Source: an uncultured Pseudobutyrivibrio sp. | GTDB lineage: Bacteria; Bacillota; Clostridia; Lachnospirales; Lachnospiraceae | DNA length: 40,668 bases | NCBI GenBank assembly: GCA_902775195.1 | Contig: CACYLQ010000022.1 | Location: 1-40,668, forward strand | Direction: 5' to 3' | In this document: positions 1 to 8,687 of the stretch, piece after piece | How positions within the stretch are numbered: the stretch's first letter is position 1 | Layout of the letters: each line of letters starts with the position of its first letter | The notes under the pieces: generated by a model | Databases searched by the model: none | Told to the model about the DNA's origin: nothing | The model's input: the letters and a program-made list of their open reading frames with translations, nothing else | Program-made: the position numbers and the translations under genes

Positions 1-1
1 A

Positions 2-301
2 AGTATTGAAACAATCCCAGGTCAGAATTTTGAGGCCATTGGAGTAGTGAAAGGAACTATCGTACAGTCAAAAAACTTTGGTAAGGATTTTATGGCTGGC
101 ATGAAGACACTTGTTGGTGGTGAAATCAAAGGCTACACAGATATGCTTGTGGAAGCTAGACAGATTGCTACTAAGAGAATGGTGGATGAGGCAGAGCAGC
201 TTGGAGCTGATGCTATTGTTGGTGTTAGATATGCATCATCATCTGTTATGCAGGGTGCAGCAGAGGTTATGGCATATGGAACAGCAGTAAAGTATATATA
301 A
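2..301 (+). CDS. YbjQ/UPF0145 family protein, 5'-truncated by window edge
   Basis: The frame is open from the first bases of the window, so the true start lies upstream. A GTG at 47 is only an internal codon, because the residues before it (SIETIPGQNFEAIGVVKG) fit the start of this family. Conserved family features visible are KGTIVQSK, GGEIKGYT, EARQIATKRM, ADAI and the C-terminal GTAVKY. The family forms small oligomeric proteins sometimes annotated as heavy-metal binding, but its biochemical role is not settled. A strong terminator follows 10 bases after the stop codon, so this is the last gene of its transcript. Family assignment is confident; function is unknown. Confidence 0.88.
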   Translation, partial: SIETIPGQNFEAIGVVKGTIVQSKNFGKDFMAGMKTLVGGEIKGYTDMLVEARQIATKRMVDEAEQLGADAIVGVRYASSSVMQGAAEVMAYGTAVKYI

Positions 302-310
302 AACAATTGT

Positions 311-343
311 GAGCTGGAAGGTAAAACTTCTAGCTCTTTTTTT
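311..343 (+). terminator. intrinsic terminator after the YbjQ-like gene
   Basis: A 10-bp stem (311-320 with 327-336, one G-T pair), a six-base loop and a run of T to 343. This is a textbook Rho-independent terminator ten bases after the stop codon at 301. Confidence 0.9.
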
Positions 344-353
344 GCGTATGATG

Positions 354-380
354 TATAATTGGACAAAATAAAATTTTATT
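354..380 (+). promoter_or_regulatory. possible promoter -10 and AT palindrome before the small CDGC gene
   Basis: TATAAT at 354-359 lies just after the terminator and 37 bases before the next start codon, but no good -35 box is seen 16-18 bases upstream. A perfect 14-bp palindrome (AATAAAATTTTATT, 367-380) sits between it and the ribosome binding site. It may be an operator or just AT-rich sequence. Confidence 0.3.
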
Positions 381-395
381 AAATGGAGATGTACC

Positions 396-626
396 ATGTC
401 ATATTTAATCAAAGATACAACAAAAGAAGAAAGAGAACAGATTGTTAAGGAATCTCTTGGAAATATTGAGGCAAACTGTGATGGATGCATGGCAGGACTT
501 GCAGAAATGTATGATGATTATATTGAAGGCAAGAAGGAGCTTCGTGAGATTAACATGGAGTTCAATGCCAGATATGTAAAGGACGATAACATGGAAGGCC
601 GTGAAGGCAGAAGCTGCGTAATGTAG
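396..626 (+). CDS. small conserved-looking hypothetical protein with CDGC motif
   Basis: A 76-residue soluble protein with no signal peptide or membrane segment. The ribosome binding site GGAG (385-388) supports the ATG at 396. It is rich in Glu, Lys and Asp and probably mostly helical. It has a CDGC motif near residue 30 and a single Cys near the C-terminus (SCVM), which would suit metal binding or redox chemistry, but this is inference. The next gene, a thiol-based methionine sulfoxide reductase, starts 8 bases downstream, so the two are probably co-transcribed. I do not recognise a characterised family. Confidence 0.75.
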   Translation: MSYLIKDTTKEEREQIVKESLGNIEANCDGCMAGLAEMYDDYIEGKKELREINMEFNARYVKDDNMEGREGRSCVM

Positions 627-634
627 GAGGATGC

Positions 635-1090
635 ATGACAGATTATAATTTACTAGCAGAACAGATTAAGGCTCTAGCAGAGGATGAGCCAAACTACATT
701 CCAGTGCTTTCAAACGCATCGGCAATTATTTATGATGCGATGGATGATTTGAACTGGGCAGGTTTTTATTTAATGAATAAGGGATCACTTTTACTTGGAC
801 CATTTCAGGGAAAGGTGGCTTGTATCAGAATTGCACTTGGTAAAGGTGTATGTGGAACTGCAGCAGGAAATGATGAAACACTTGTAGTTCCAAATGTACA
901 TGAGTTCCCAGGGCACATTGCATGTGACTGCGCTTCTAATTCGGAGATAGTAGTGCCAATCCATAAGGATGGTAAGGTTGTAGGTGTTCTTGATATTGAT
1001 AGTCCATCTTTAGATAGATTTTCTGAAGAGGACAAATTAGGGCTTGAGAAGTTTGTAAAGGCGTTAGAAACAGTAGTAAGTTTCTCTTGA
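635..1090 (+). CDS. msrC: free methionine-R-sulfoxide reductase (GAF-domain fRMsr)
   Basis: A 151-residue single GAF domain. It reduces free L-methionine-(R)-sulfoxide in the cytoplasm using Cys chemistry recycled by thioredoxin. Family motifs are WAGFYL (41-46), GPFQGKVACIRI (55-66), GKGVCG (69-74), HIACD (94-98), SEIVVP and LDIDS. The three catalytic or resolving cysteines are present as C63, C73 and C97, with the same spacing (10 and 24 residues) as C84, C94 and C118 in the E. coli enzyme YebR/MsrC. It follows the small CDGC protein by 8 bases, with AGGAGG overlapping the upstream stop region, suggesting a two-gene oxidative-repair transcript. Confidence 0.93.
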   Translation: MTDYNLLAEQIKALAEDEPNYIPVLSNASAIIYDAMDDLNWAGFYLMNKGSLLLGPFQGKVACIRIALGKGVCGTAAGNDETLVVPNVHEFPGHIACDCASNSEIVVPIHKDGKVVGVLDIDSPSLDRFSEEDKLGLEKFVKALETVVSFS

Positions 1091-1184
1091 CTTTTTTTCT
1101 GACAGGCCGTAACCTAATAATCGTTGCTTAATGTTAAATCTAAATTTAAAAGTAACAAACAGTAATATTAGGACGGGTAGTATA

Positions 1185-2045
1185 ATGAACGTAAAATCCA
1201 TTATTAAAGAACTTGTTATTCTTACATTTGCAATAATAATCATAGGTATGGCAGTATTCTTTTTCCTTATGCCTAGCCACGCTGCAGTAAGTAGTATTTC
1301 AGGTTTTGCAATTGTGTTAACAAACTTTTTACCATTTTCGGTATCAGCCATCACAATGGTTCTTAATGTAATCCTTCTTATCATTGGATTCATTACATGT
1401 GGACCAGAATTTGGTTATAAGACTATTTATACATCTATTTTGCTTCCAGTAGTTATAGGTGTTTGTGAAAGACTATTTCCAAATTACACATCACTTACAG
1501 GGGATGCGGCACTTGATGTTGTGTGCTATATCTTCGCAGTAAGTGTGGGCTCTGCAATTTTGTTTAATAGAAATGCATCATCCGGTGGATTAGATATTGT
1601 AGCAAAGATTCTTAATAAATATTTGAGAATAGAATTAGGTAAGGCCATGTCAATCGCTGGTATGTGTATTGCATTATCATCTGCATTAGCATACGATTCT
1701 AAGACAGTTATCTTAAGTGTCCTTGGTACATACTTAAACGGAATGGTTTTAGATCACTTTATTTTCGACCAGAAATTAAAAAGAAGAGTTTGCATCGTTT
1801 CACCATACGAGGCACAGATTAGAGATTATATTTTGAATGAGCTTCATAGTGGTGCCAGTGTTTACAAGGTTACAGGGGCATACAGAATGGAAGAGCATGA
1901 TGAAATCATCACTATAGTTGACAAGGGTGAATTCCAGAAGCTAATGGCATACATCGACAAGGTTGACCCAAAGGCCTTTGTCACAGTATATAAGGTCAGC
2001 GATATGCAGTATCAAGCCAAGAGTTCACCAGAGAGAGTATTTTAG
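1185..2045 (+). CDS. YitT family membrane protein (DUF161 + DUF2179)
   Basis: A 286-residue integral membrane protein with about five to six N-terminal membrane helices and a cytosolic C-terminal domain of the DUF2179 type (about residues 205-275; VCIVSPYEAQIRDYI, GASVYKVTGAY, ITIVDKGEF). The family hallmark NASSGGLDIVA is present. Function is unknown; members are often described as putative transporters. I chose the ATG at 1185 because GGACGGG precedes it at 1171-1177; an in-frame ATG at 1131 lacks a ribosome binding site and would add polar residues before the first helix. It ends 6 bases from the convergent zinc-protein gene, with no obvious terminator between. Confidence 0.88.
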   Translation: MNVKSIIKELVILTFAIIIIGMAVFFFLMPSHAAVSSISGFAIVLTNFLPFSVSAITMVLNVILLIIGFITCGPEFGYKTIYTSILLPVVIGVCERLFPNYTSLTGDAALDVVCYIFAVSVGSAILFNRNASSGGLDIVAKILNKYLRIELGKAMSIAGMCIALSSALAYDSKTVILSVLGTYLNGMVLDHFIFDQKLKRRVCIVSPYEAQIRDYILNELHSGASVYKVTGAYRMEEHDEIITIVDKGEFQKLMAYIDKVDPKAFVTVYKVSDMQYQAKSSPERVF

Positions 2046-2051
2046 TTGATA

Positions 2052-2516
2052 TTATTTTTTCGAATCAAAGAAGCGCATTTTGCCTTCCTGTTGTTTTAAT
2101 TGATGCTGAGGCTTTTCACCTACTTCAGGATTGAAAAATACATTTTTTAACGTATTTGTGCGATTTCGGATGCAGTCAGGGCAGAATCTGCCATAGCGAA
2201 TGCTGCATCCGCATTTTTCACAAGTGATATACATAGTACTTCCATCAGGGATTTCAAGTCGCCCCTGGCGAAGCATTCCATTTATAATTTCTTCCGGAAC
2301 ACCTGTGCATTCAGAAATAATAATGGCCGGGCAAGCACCATTTTCATCAATAAATTCTTTTACTTTACCGAAATCGTCAATTTCTTCATGCCCACAATCA
2401 AAGCATTCATAGCGGCCAGCACCGATATATCTAAGACGGCCCCGGCATTTAGAACATCTAGTAGGTTTTCTTTCAATAAATTCTTTGACGAATTTTTCTT
2501 GTTCTTTTTTATCCAC
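2052..2516 (-). CDS. zinc-ribbon protein resembling flagellar-operon protein YvyF
   Basis: A 154-residue soluble protein with four CxxC knuckles: C21/C24 with C38/C41 (an N-terminal zinc ribbon) and C99/C102 with C112/C115 (a second one). Between them, residues 50-90 form a helical segment (VKEFIDENG...TGVPEEIINGMLRQGRL) that reads like a small winged-helix domain. The layout of a helical degenerate-DNA-binding segment followed by CxxC...GRFCPDC resembles the YvyF/TIGR03826 family found in flagellar operons of Firmicutes. The extra N-terminal ribbon is not typical of that family as I know it. No flagellar gene is visible here, so the link to motility is inference. A role in transcription or regulation is plausible. 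Confidence 0.7.
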   Translation of the reverse strand: MDKKEQEKFVKEFIERKPTRCSKCRGRLRYIGAGRYECFDCGHEEIDDFGKVKEFIDENGACPAIIISECTGVPEEIINGMLRQGRLEIPDGSTMYITCEKCGCSIRYGRFCPDCIRNRTNTLKNVFFNPEVGEKPQHQLKQQEGKMRFFDSKK

Positions 2517-2581
2517 TAATGTTTCTCCTATTGCATCTGACGATGGAAAACACCCCTACGCAGTCATAATATCATTAATTT

Positions 2582-2611
2582 TTGACAGAATAGTGTTTTT
2601 GGGAATAGGAT
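2582..2611 (+). promoter_or_regulatory. sigma-A-type promoter for the first LytTR/GHKL module
   Basis: A perfect -35 TTGACA (2582-2587), an 18-base spacer and a weaker -10 TAGGAT (2606-2611) lie 68 bases before the start of the response regulator, in the intergenic region divergent from the zinc-protein gene. Confidence 0.5.
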
Positions 2612-2678
2612 AGTATATATCTTTACAATTTTGCCCTTTTCTGTATAAAATATGAAAAACGTATATAAGGAAAAGTTT

Positions 2679-3383
2679 ATGAAAGTAGCTATTGTAGATG
2701 ATTTAAAAACTGAATTAGAAATGCTTAGGGGATATCTTATGGATTTTGCTGTAGCAGAATCGAAAGAATTTGATATCTCCACCTATGAAAGCGGAGATAG
2801 ATTTTTGGAAGACTTTAGTGGGCAGTTTGATTTAATTCTTATGGATATAGATATGCCAGGTCTAAATGGAATAGACACAGCCAGAGCCATAAGAAAGGTA
2901 GATGAGAGCGTAGTTTTAATGTTTGTTACCGCTATGCCTCAGTATGCCCTTACTGGCTACGAGGTAGATGCTATCGATTATGTAATAAAACCAGTATCAT
3001 ATCCTGATTTTGCATTAAAACTTAAAAAGGCTCTTAGATATGTAAAGCAAGTGAAGGCTGATGAGCCTGTAGTGCTTTCTACAAAAGAAGGCTTAGTTAC
3101 ACTTAATATCAGTGAAATATATTATGTGGAATCGGCTCTTCATTATTGCATTTATCATACCAAGGATAAGGAATATAGGGTTCGAGAAAATATATCTGCT
3201 GTAGAACAAAGGCTATCTCCATTTGGCTTTGCCAGATGTAATGCAGGCTATCTGGTGTCCTTAAAGCATGTGAAGGCTATTATAAAGGATGATGTTATAG
3301 TAGGCGACTACACACTTAAGATTAGTAGAAGTAAGAAGGCAAGCTTTACAGAGAAATTTACAAAAACACTTGGAGGTCTGTAA
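2679..3383 (+). CDS. LytTR-family response regulator (AgrA/LytT type), module 1
   Basis: A 234-residue regulator with an N-terminal receiver domain (about 1-120) and a C-terminal LytTR DNA-binding domain (about 135-232). In the receiver, VAIVDD supplies the acidic pocket, D56 in LILMDIDMPG is the phosphoacceptor, and the Lys of VIKPVSY is conserved. The LytTR part shows IYYVES and FARCNAGYLVSLKHV. The start at 2679 is chosen because AAGGA lies six bases upstream; an in-frame ATG at 2652 has no ribosome binding site. The kinase gene begins at the base after the stop codon, so the pair is co-translated. LytTR regulators usually bind direct repeats about 21 bp apart; such a pair occurs at 4696-4727, before the GH3 gene. 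Confidence 0.93.
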   Translation: MKVAIVDDLKTELEMLRGYLMDFAVAESKEFDISTYESGDRFLEDFSGQFDLILMDIDMPGLNGIDTARAIRKVDESVVLMFVTAMPQYALTGYEVDAIDYVIKPVSYPDFALKLKKALRYVKQVKADEPVVLSTKEGLVTLNISEIYYVESALHYCIYHTKDKEYRVRENISAVEQRLSPFGFARCNAGYLVSLKHVKAIIKDDVIVGDYTLKISRSKKASFTEKFTKTLGGL

Positions 3384-4712
3384 ATGGATATTACTGCTGT
3401 AGATGTATTTGAAGAAATTAGATTTATAGTTGAATTATTAGCAGCTGAGCTGATATTTTTAATTCCATTTGTTCCAATGAAAAAGCACTTTGTTCCCAAA
3501 TTAGTTGTACTTATCTTGGGCTACATGCTAGCTTCGCTTTTTTATTTCCCATTGCTGGCATTCACAAGTATATGCCCTTTAAGGACTGCATTTATTTCAG
3601 GATGGTACATAATATTTGCTCTTAGTACATTGCATTTTTGTAAGAGGTTGTTTTTTATTGGGACAGTAGATGGATTATACGTAATAGCATCAGCTTATGC
3701 AGTTCAGCATTTAGTGTATGTTGTTGTACATGAAGCTTTGGCCTTATATTATTGGACATATTTGAAGACCCATTTGATTGTGTATATATTTGTCAGCATG
3801 ATGGTTTGCTCAATTTGGTATTTTATTATCTATCTTTTGTTTACATCTAAGCTAAAGGCATGTTACGGTGTTCTACATGATGATAGCTCATTTTTAGTGG
3901 CCTTTTATCTGATATTTATTGCAGTAATGTTGCTGTCTACATTTTCAGCCCAGCATTTATTCCAAATAGGGGACGATATAAGAAATTATGGAATTATGTG
4001 GGGAGTAAGTACCAGTGTATTAATACTAGGTATTCAATATGCTAATTTCAGATCTACAGTTGCCACAAGAGAGCAGGCTATTATCTCTAGAATATTGCAG
4101 GATTCATCTACCCATTACACCATATCCAAGGAACTTATCGATTTGGTAAATAGAAATGCTCACGATTTAAAGCATAAGCTAAAGGCACTTAAAAATGCGC
4201 CAGATAATCTAAAGGATGAGTTTATAAACGACCAAATGTCTCATATAGAACAATATCAAAATCTGGTTTTCTGCGATAATGAAGTGCTAAACACTATTCT
4301 TGCAGAAAAAAGCCTGTATTGCAGTTCGAAAAACATAACCTTTTCTTGTTCTATAAAAAAGGCTAATCTTGATTTTATAGATGTGATGGATTTATATGCA
4401 TTACTTGGGAATGCCATTGATAATGCCATAGAATGTGTAGAACAATTTGACGAGGATAATAAAAAGGTAATAAGTGTAAATGTTTCTTCTAAAGAGGCTT
4501 TTACCATTTTCCAGATTGAAAACTATAGTCATAAAATTACATCTACAGTGGATGAATTGCCAACCACTACTAAGGATGATATAGGACATGGATTTGGACT
4601 TAAGAGTATAAAATACATTGCTCAGAAATATAATGGAAATATGTACTGGGCAAATAAGGATGGTGTTTTTTCGTTGCAAATCATGATACCTATGTCAACT
4701 GTGCCAAACTAA
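3384..4712 (+). CDS. GHKL-domain sensor histidine kinase (AgrC-like), module 1
   Basis: A 442-residue membrane kinase with about seven N-terminal helices (residues 10-220) and a cytosolic GHKL catalytic region. The phosphorylated His is expected at H260 in AHDLKHKLKAL. The N box NAIDNAIE and the G box GHGFGLKSI are clear. This 7-TM plus GHKL layout is typical of AgrC-type kinases that often sense peptides, but no AgrB/AgrD pair is seen nearby. It starts at the base after its partner regulator's stop codon. The downstream gene is a membrane-tethered GH3 glycosidase, so the signal could be linked to sugar availability; this is inference. Confidence 0.92.
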   Translation: MDITAVDVFEEIRFIVELLAAELIFLIPFVPMKKHFVPKLVVLILGYMLASLFYFPLLAFTSICPLRTAFISGWYIIFALSTLHFCKRLFFIGTVDGLYVIASAYAVQHLVYVVVHEALALYYWTYLKTHLIVYIFVSMMVCSIWYFIIYLLFTSKLKACYGVLHDDSSFLVAFYLIFIAVMLLSTFSAQHLFQIGDDIRNYGIMWGVSTSVLILGIQYANFRSTVATREQAIISRILQDSSTHYTISKELIDLVNRNAHDLKHKLKALKNAPDNLKDEFINDQMSHIEQYQNLVFCDNEVLNTILAEKSLYCSSKNITFSCSIKKANLDFIDVMDLYALLGNAIDNAIECVEQFDEDNKKVISVNVSSKEAFTIFQIENYSHKITSTVDELPTTTKDDIGHGFGLKSIKYIAQKYNGNMYWANKDGVFSLQIMIPMSTVPN

Positions 4713-4727
4713 ATACCAACGGTGCCA
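4696..4727 (+). promoter_or_regulatory. candidate LytTR binding site: two direct repeats 21 bp apart
   Basis: CAACTGTGCCA (4696-4706) and CAACGGTGCCA (4717-4727) match at 10 of 11 positions and start 21 bases apart, two helical turns. LytTR regulators such as AgrA are known to bind direct repeats with this phasing. The first copy overlaps the last codons of the kinase gene; the second lies in the spacer before the GH3 gene. Assignment to the neighbouring regulator is inference. Confidence 0.4.
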
Positions 4728-4751
4728 CACCTCTTTCATTTATTCAAGCTA

Positions 4752-4778
4752 TGGCTTATTTTAGGTTTAGATAAGCCA
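4752..4778. promoter_or_regulatory. dyad (operator-like or RNA hairpin) before GH3 gene
   Basis: TGGCTTAT (4752-4759) and ATAAGCCA (4771-4778) are perfect inverted arms with an 11-base gap, 30 bases before the GH3 start codon. No T-run follows, so it is not a terminator. It may be an operator or a 5'-UTR hairpin. Confidence 0.4.
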
Positions 4779-4807
4779 AAGGGCGGATATATGAAGGAGG
4801 TTTTTTT

Positions 4808-7800
4808 ATGAAAAAGACAGGAATGATATGCAGATGTATCATGGCTTGTTTAGTTGCAATTGCAATTATTGTCAGCTTATTTATTGCAAATATGTACACT
4901 AATAAATATTCAAGCCTAGTATCTGTATACTTTAATGCAGAAACCCAGAAGATTATCAATGATGAAGAAGAGGATTCTAATTATTTCACTTCAGATTACT
5001 CAAATGAAGCTGAGATGAAGAGACATCTAGAAGAAGTTGGCTCTAAGATTGAAGAAGAAGGAGCAGTTCTTCTTGAAAATAATGGAGCATTACCACTTGA
5101 GAAAAATCTTAAAATTACTTTATTAGGTCAGGATAGTGCTGATTTAGTTTATGGTGGTGGCGGTGCCGGTTCGGTTGATACTGAAAAGGCAGTGGATTTG
5201 TATACAGCATTAGAGGATGCTGGATATTCTATTAATCCAGTAACCAGAGAATTCTATGAAGAAGGAAATGGTGCATCTTACAGAAAAACAGTTATTGATG
5301 CATACGGAAATGGAGAATTCGCCGTTAACGAAGTACCTGTAAGTGAGTACACCGAGGAAGTAAAGGCAAGTTTTGCAGATTATAATGATGCAGCTATCGT
5401 ACTTATTGGACGAAGCGGTGGAGAAAGTGCTGATTTAACAACAGGTGTACTTCCTAGTGGATATAAGTATCTTGAACTTGATGAAAATGAACTAAACCTA
5501 ATCAAGATGGCAAATGCGAATTTTGATAAAGTAGTAGTTCTTCTAAATACACAAAATCCAATTGAGCTGGGTGCTTTAACAGATTTGGATGTGGATGCAG
5601 TTGCTTGGATTGGTGCATTGGGAGAAACAGGAACTTATGGACTTAGCGCACTTTTAGATGGTGATGCATCATTCTCAGGAAGACTAGTAGATACTTATGC
5701 ATACGATTCCATGAGTGCACCTGCAATGGCAAACTTTGGCTCATACACAATTAATGGTTCTGAGGAAGCCTTTGGAACTAACTATATGGTTTATTCGGAA
5801 GGAATATATGTAGGTTATAAGTATTATGAGACTAGATATGAGGACGTTGTACTTGGTAATGAAAGTGCTTCAAACTATGATTACAATACTATGGTGCAAT
5901 ATCCTTTTGGATATGGATTATCTTATACAGATTTTGAATATAGCAATTATGCTGTTCAAGAGACAGACAGCACATATGAGGTGTCTGTTGATGTTAAAAA
6001 TATCGGGGAAGTTCCATCCAAGGAAGTAGTGCAGGTTTACATGCAATCCCCTTATACAGATTATGATAAAGAGAACGCTATTGAAAAATCAGCTGTCGAG
6101 GTAGTTGGATATGAGAAGACAGATGTGATTGCAGCAGGAGATTCACAGACTGTAACAGTATCAGTGCCAAAAGAGAGCATGAAGGTATATGACCAGTATG
6201 GACATGGAACATATATTGTTGATGCTGGTGACTATTATTTTGCAGTTGGTAAAAACTCTCATGATGCTTTAAATAATATTTTAGCTTTAAAGGGATATAG
6301 CGAAAGCAATGGTATGGATTATGCAGGAAATGAATCCCTTGCAGCTTCATTTAATGTAGCTGAACTTGATGCAACAACATATGCAAAGTCAGTAGCTACA
6401 GGATATGAAGTGTCTAATCAGTTTGATGATGTAGATATCAAAGCTTATGATAATAGTTTTAAATATTTAAGTCGATCAGACTGGTCTGGTACATGGCCAA
6501 ATACTTATGCAGATGGTAGCTGGAATGCACCTAAGGAATTGATTGACGCAGAAGCTATTATAAAAGTTGAAGACACTGTAAAAGATGCTCCTGTTACAGG
6601 AAAGATTAATGATGAATATGGCAAGCTTAATGTAGCTATGCTAAGAGATGTTGATTATAGTGACCCACTGTGGGAAGTACTTATTGAACAGATGTCTGTT
6701 ACAGAGCTAGATAATTTGGTACGTGTTGGTGGTTATGGCACAGTATCGGTAGACTCTATTCAGCTTCCAGCAACAGTAGATAAGGATGGTACAGCAGGTA
6801 TTTCCAGCACACTTGTTGGTGGTGAAAATGGTATGGCATATCCACCAGAAATAGTGCTTGCATCAACATGGAATAAGGAGCTTGCAGAAGAATTTGGAAG
6901 ATGCATAGGTGAGGATAGCATTGCACTTAAGGTGGCTGGTTGGTATGCCCCAGCTATGAATATTCATCGTACACCATATTCAGGAAGAAACTTTGAATAC
7001 TATTCAGAAGACGGATATCTTTCTGGAATTATGGGAGCTGCTACAGTAAATGGTGCTCAGAGCAAGGGTGCTATGGTCACAATCAAGCATTTTGCGCTTA
7101 ATGATCAGGAAACAAACCGAATGGGTGTAAGTATATTTGCAAACGAGCAGGCCATTCGTGAAATATATCTAAAGGCATTTGAAGCAGCTGTTACTGATGC
7201 AGATGCACATGGTGTAATGGCAAGTATGAACCGAATAGGAAGTACATGGACTGGTGGTCATGTAGGTCTTATGACAAATGTGCTTAGAAATGAGTGGGGC
7301 TACGAAGGATTTGTTATTACAGATCAGGCTTCTTACAATGTGTTTGCTTATGAAGATTTAAGAGAGGGCCTTGCAGCAGGAACTTCATTATGGTTGAATT
7401 CTGATTCCGAGCTATGGAAGCTTGCGGATGAAGATATGACTAACACAGTTATATCTAATATGCAACGTGCAGCTAAGGATATTGTGTTTGCTATATCAAG
7501 AAGTAATGCAATGAATGGACTTTCAGCAGGGGCTAAGATTGTACAAATTACTCCATGGTGGAAAATAGCATTATATGTGTTATTTGCAATATTAGTTGTT
7601 TTAGTATTTATTCCAGTAGCGCTATCAATTCTTAATTTATTAAAGGAGGATAGTAAGAAGCGTAGATGTACAAGCTTTATAATTGATATCGTATTTACGG
7701 TATTATTATTTGGCGCAGGATTATCTATGGTATTCCTTACAAAGGATGATGCAGATTTATCTGCTGAATTTATGCCAATTGGTATAACTATTGGTATAAT

Positions 7801-7879
7801 CGGGCTTGTGCTTACAGTACTTTTAATTATCATTTCAAAAATATATAAAGAAAAAGATCCTGAAATTACAGTAGAGTAA
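4808..7879 (+). CDS. membrane-tethered family 3 glycoside hydrolase with swapped domain order, copy 1
   Basis: A 1023-residue exo-acting beta-glycosidase (beta-glucosidase or beta-xylosidase type). An N-terminal membrane helix (about 8-30) comes first, then the GH3 C-terminal sandwich domain (about 75-370, with proton donor E206 in RSGGESAD), a fibronectin-like domain (PFGYGLSYTDF onward, to about 500), then the GH3 TIM-barrel domain (about 610-900). The barrel shows KHFALNDQETNRMG and nucleophile D839 in GFVITDQ. Three membrane helices close the protein (about 920-1015). Ordinary GH3 proteins have barrel first and sandwich second; the reversed order is known from Butyrivibrio and Ruminococcus enzymes. 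Anchors at both ends would hold the catalytic part outside the membrane. GGAGG precedes the start. Substrate is not deducible. Confidence 0.9.
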   Translation: MKKTGMICRCIMACLVAIAIIVSLFIANMYTNKYSSLVSVYFNAETQKIINDEEEDSNYFTSDYSNEAEMKRHLEEVGSKIEEEGAVLLENNGALPLEKNLKITLLGQDSADLVYGGGGAGSVDTEKAVDLYTALEDAGYSINPVTREFYEEGNGASYRKTVIDAYGNGEFAVNEVPVSEYTEEVKASFADYNDAAIVLIGRSGGESADLTTGVLPSGYKYLELDENELNLIKMANANFDKVVVLLNTQNPIELGALTDLDVDAVAWIGALGETGTYGLSALLDGDASFSGRLVDTYAYDSMSAPAMANFGSYTINGSEEAFGTNYMVYSEGIYVGYKYYETRYEDVVLGNESASNYDYNTMVQYPFGYGLSYTDFEYSNYAVQETDSTYEVSVDVKNIGEVPSKEVVQVYMQSPYTDYDKENAIEKSAVEVVGYEKTDVIAAGDSQTVTVSVPKESMKVYDQYGHGTYIVDAGDYYFAVGKNSHDALNNILALKGYSESNGMDYAGNESLAASFNVAELDATTYAKSVATGYEVSNQFDDVDIKAYDNSFKYLSRSDWSGTWPNTYADGSWNAPKELIDAEAIIKVEDTVKDAPVTGKINDEYGKLNVAMLRDVDYSDPLWEVLIEQMSVTELDNLVRVGGYGTVSVDSIQLPATVDKDGTAGISSTLVGGENGMAYPPEIVLASTWNKELAEEFGRCIGEDSIALKVAGWYAPAMNIHRTPYSGRNFEYYSEDGYLSGIMGAATVNGAQSKGAMVTIKHFALNDQETNRMGVSIFANEQAIREIYLKAFEAAVTDADAHGVMASMNRIGSTWTGGHVGLMTNVLRNEWGYEGFVITDQASYNVFAYEDLREGLAAGTSLWLNSDSELWKLADEDMTNTVISNMQRAAKDIVFAISRSNAMNGLSAGAKIVQITPWWKIALYVLFAILVVLVFIPVALSILNLLKEDSKKRRCTSFIIDIVFTVLLFGAGLSMVFLTKDDADLSAEFMPIGITIGIIGLVLTVLLIIISKIYKEKDPEITVE

Positions 7880-7950
7880 ATAATATTTACCAATGATTAA
7901 CCAAAAGAACATATTATATCTCCAGTCAAAAAAAGAAAAGGAGATTAGAT

Positions 7951-8673
7951 ATGTTAGCAACAGTTTTATTTGAAACAGTTAAATGCTTTATTCTTTTGGC
8001 ATTACATTTTGGGGTTTTGGCAGTGAGTGTGATACTCATTAATAAGAAGGTGGGATTACCTGGCGAGTTATATAGAAAGCTTTTACATCTTGTATCAGTT
8101 TTCTCTATTATGCCAATAGTAATCCCATCTTCTAGTTGGGTGGCATCTGTGCTTGTATGTCTATTGTTTATGGGCTTGGCTTACCTTGGTACCAAAAAGA
8201 CAAATCTGGAAAGTGCAGTTGATATGAAGCAAAGAAGTGCAGGTGAGCAAACACGAAGCATGCTTTTATTGTATGGTACTTATGCAGTAGTTATCTTTTT
8301 TGCATGGGGATTGTTTTCACAGAGATGGGCAGCAGTGCTTTCAATAATTGCTTGGGGCATAGGAGATTGTGTGGCAGCTCTTGTAGGAAAAAGATTTGGT
8401 AAGCATAAGGTAAGTGGAAGATTTATCGAAGGAAAAAAGAGTATTGAAGGAACATTGGGAATGTTTGTTACCACCTTTATTTCTGTTTTTGTTCTATACC
8501 ACAGACACACAGCATTAACTAACATTTGGTTTGTTGTACTTGTTTGTTTTTGGATTGCTGTATTCTCATCACTTACAGAGTTATTTACAAAGCATGGATT
8601 GGATACGGTGGCATGTCCACTTATTTCCATGGCTGGATTTATTATTCTTACACTTGCAGCAGGTGGAATTTAA
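7951..8673 (+). CDS. CTP-dependent prenol kinase-like membrane protein (dolichol/phytol kinase or phosphatidate cytidylyltransferase fold)
   Basis: A 240-residue polytopic membrane protein with about seven helices. The family signature is seen in LYRKLLHL near the N-terminus and in GDCVAALVGKRFGKHK followed by GKKSIEGTLGM (about residues 138-175), which form the CTP-binding loops of the SEC59/DGK1/VTE5 superfamily. It probably phosphorylates a polyprenol or diacylglycerol, or transfers CMP, at the membrane; which substrate is not clear from sequence. AAGGAG precedes the ATG at 7951. The MATE transporter starts 14 bases after the stop codon, suggesting co-transcription. Confidence 0.82.
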   Translation: MLATVLFETVKCFILLALHFGVLAVSVILINKKVGLPGELYRKLLHLVSVFSIMPIVIPSSSWVASVLVCLLFMGLAYLGTKKTNLESAVDMKQRSAGEQTRSMLLLYGTYAVVIFFAWGLFSQRWAAVLSIIAWGIGDCVAALVGKRFGKHKVSGRFIEGKKSIEGTLGMFVTTFISVFVLYHRHTALTNIWFVVLVCFWIAVFSSLTELFTKHGLDTVACPLISMAGFIILTLAAGGI

Positions 8674-8687
8674 AAGGAGTGTACGAG

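Noticed and set aside
2679-4712. Complete agr-type peptide quorum-sensing locus
   Set aside because: No AgrB-like protease or AgrD-like precursor gene is found beside either LytTR/GHKL pair.
8526-8687. Upstream extension of the MATE protein
   Set aside because: It lies within the kinase-like gene in another frame; AAGGAG and the conserved N-terminus place the start at 8688.
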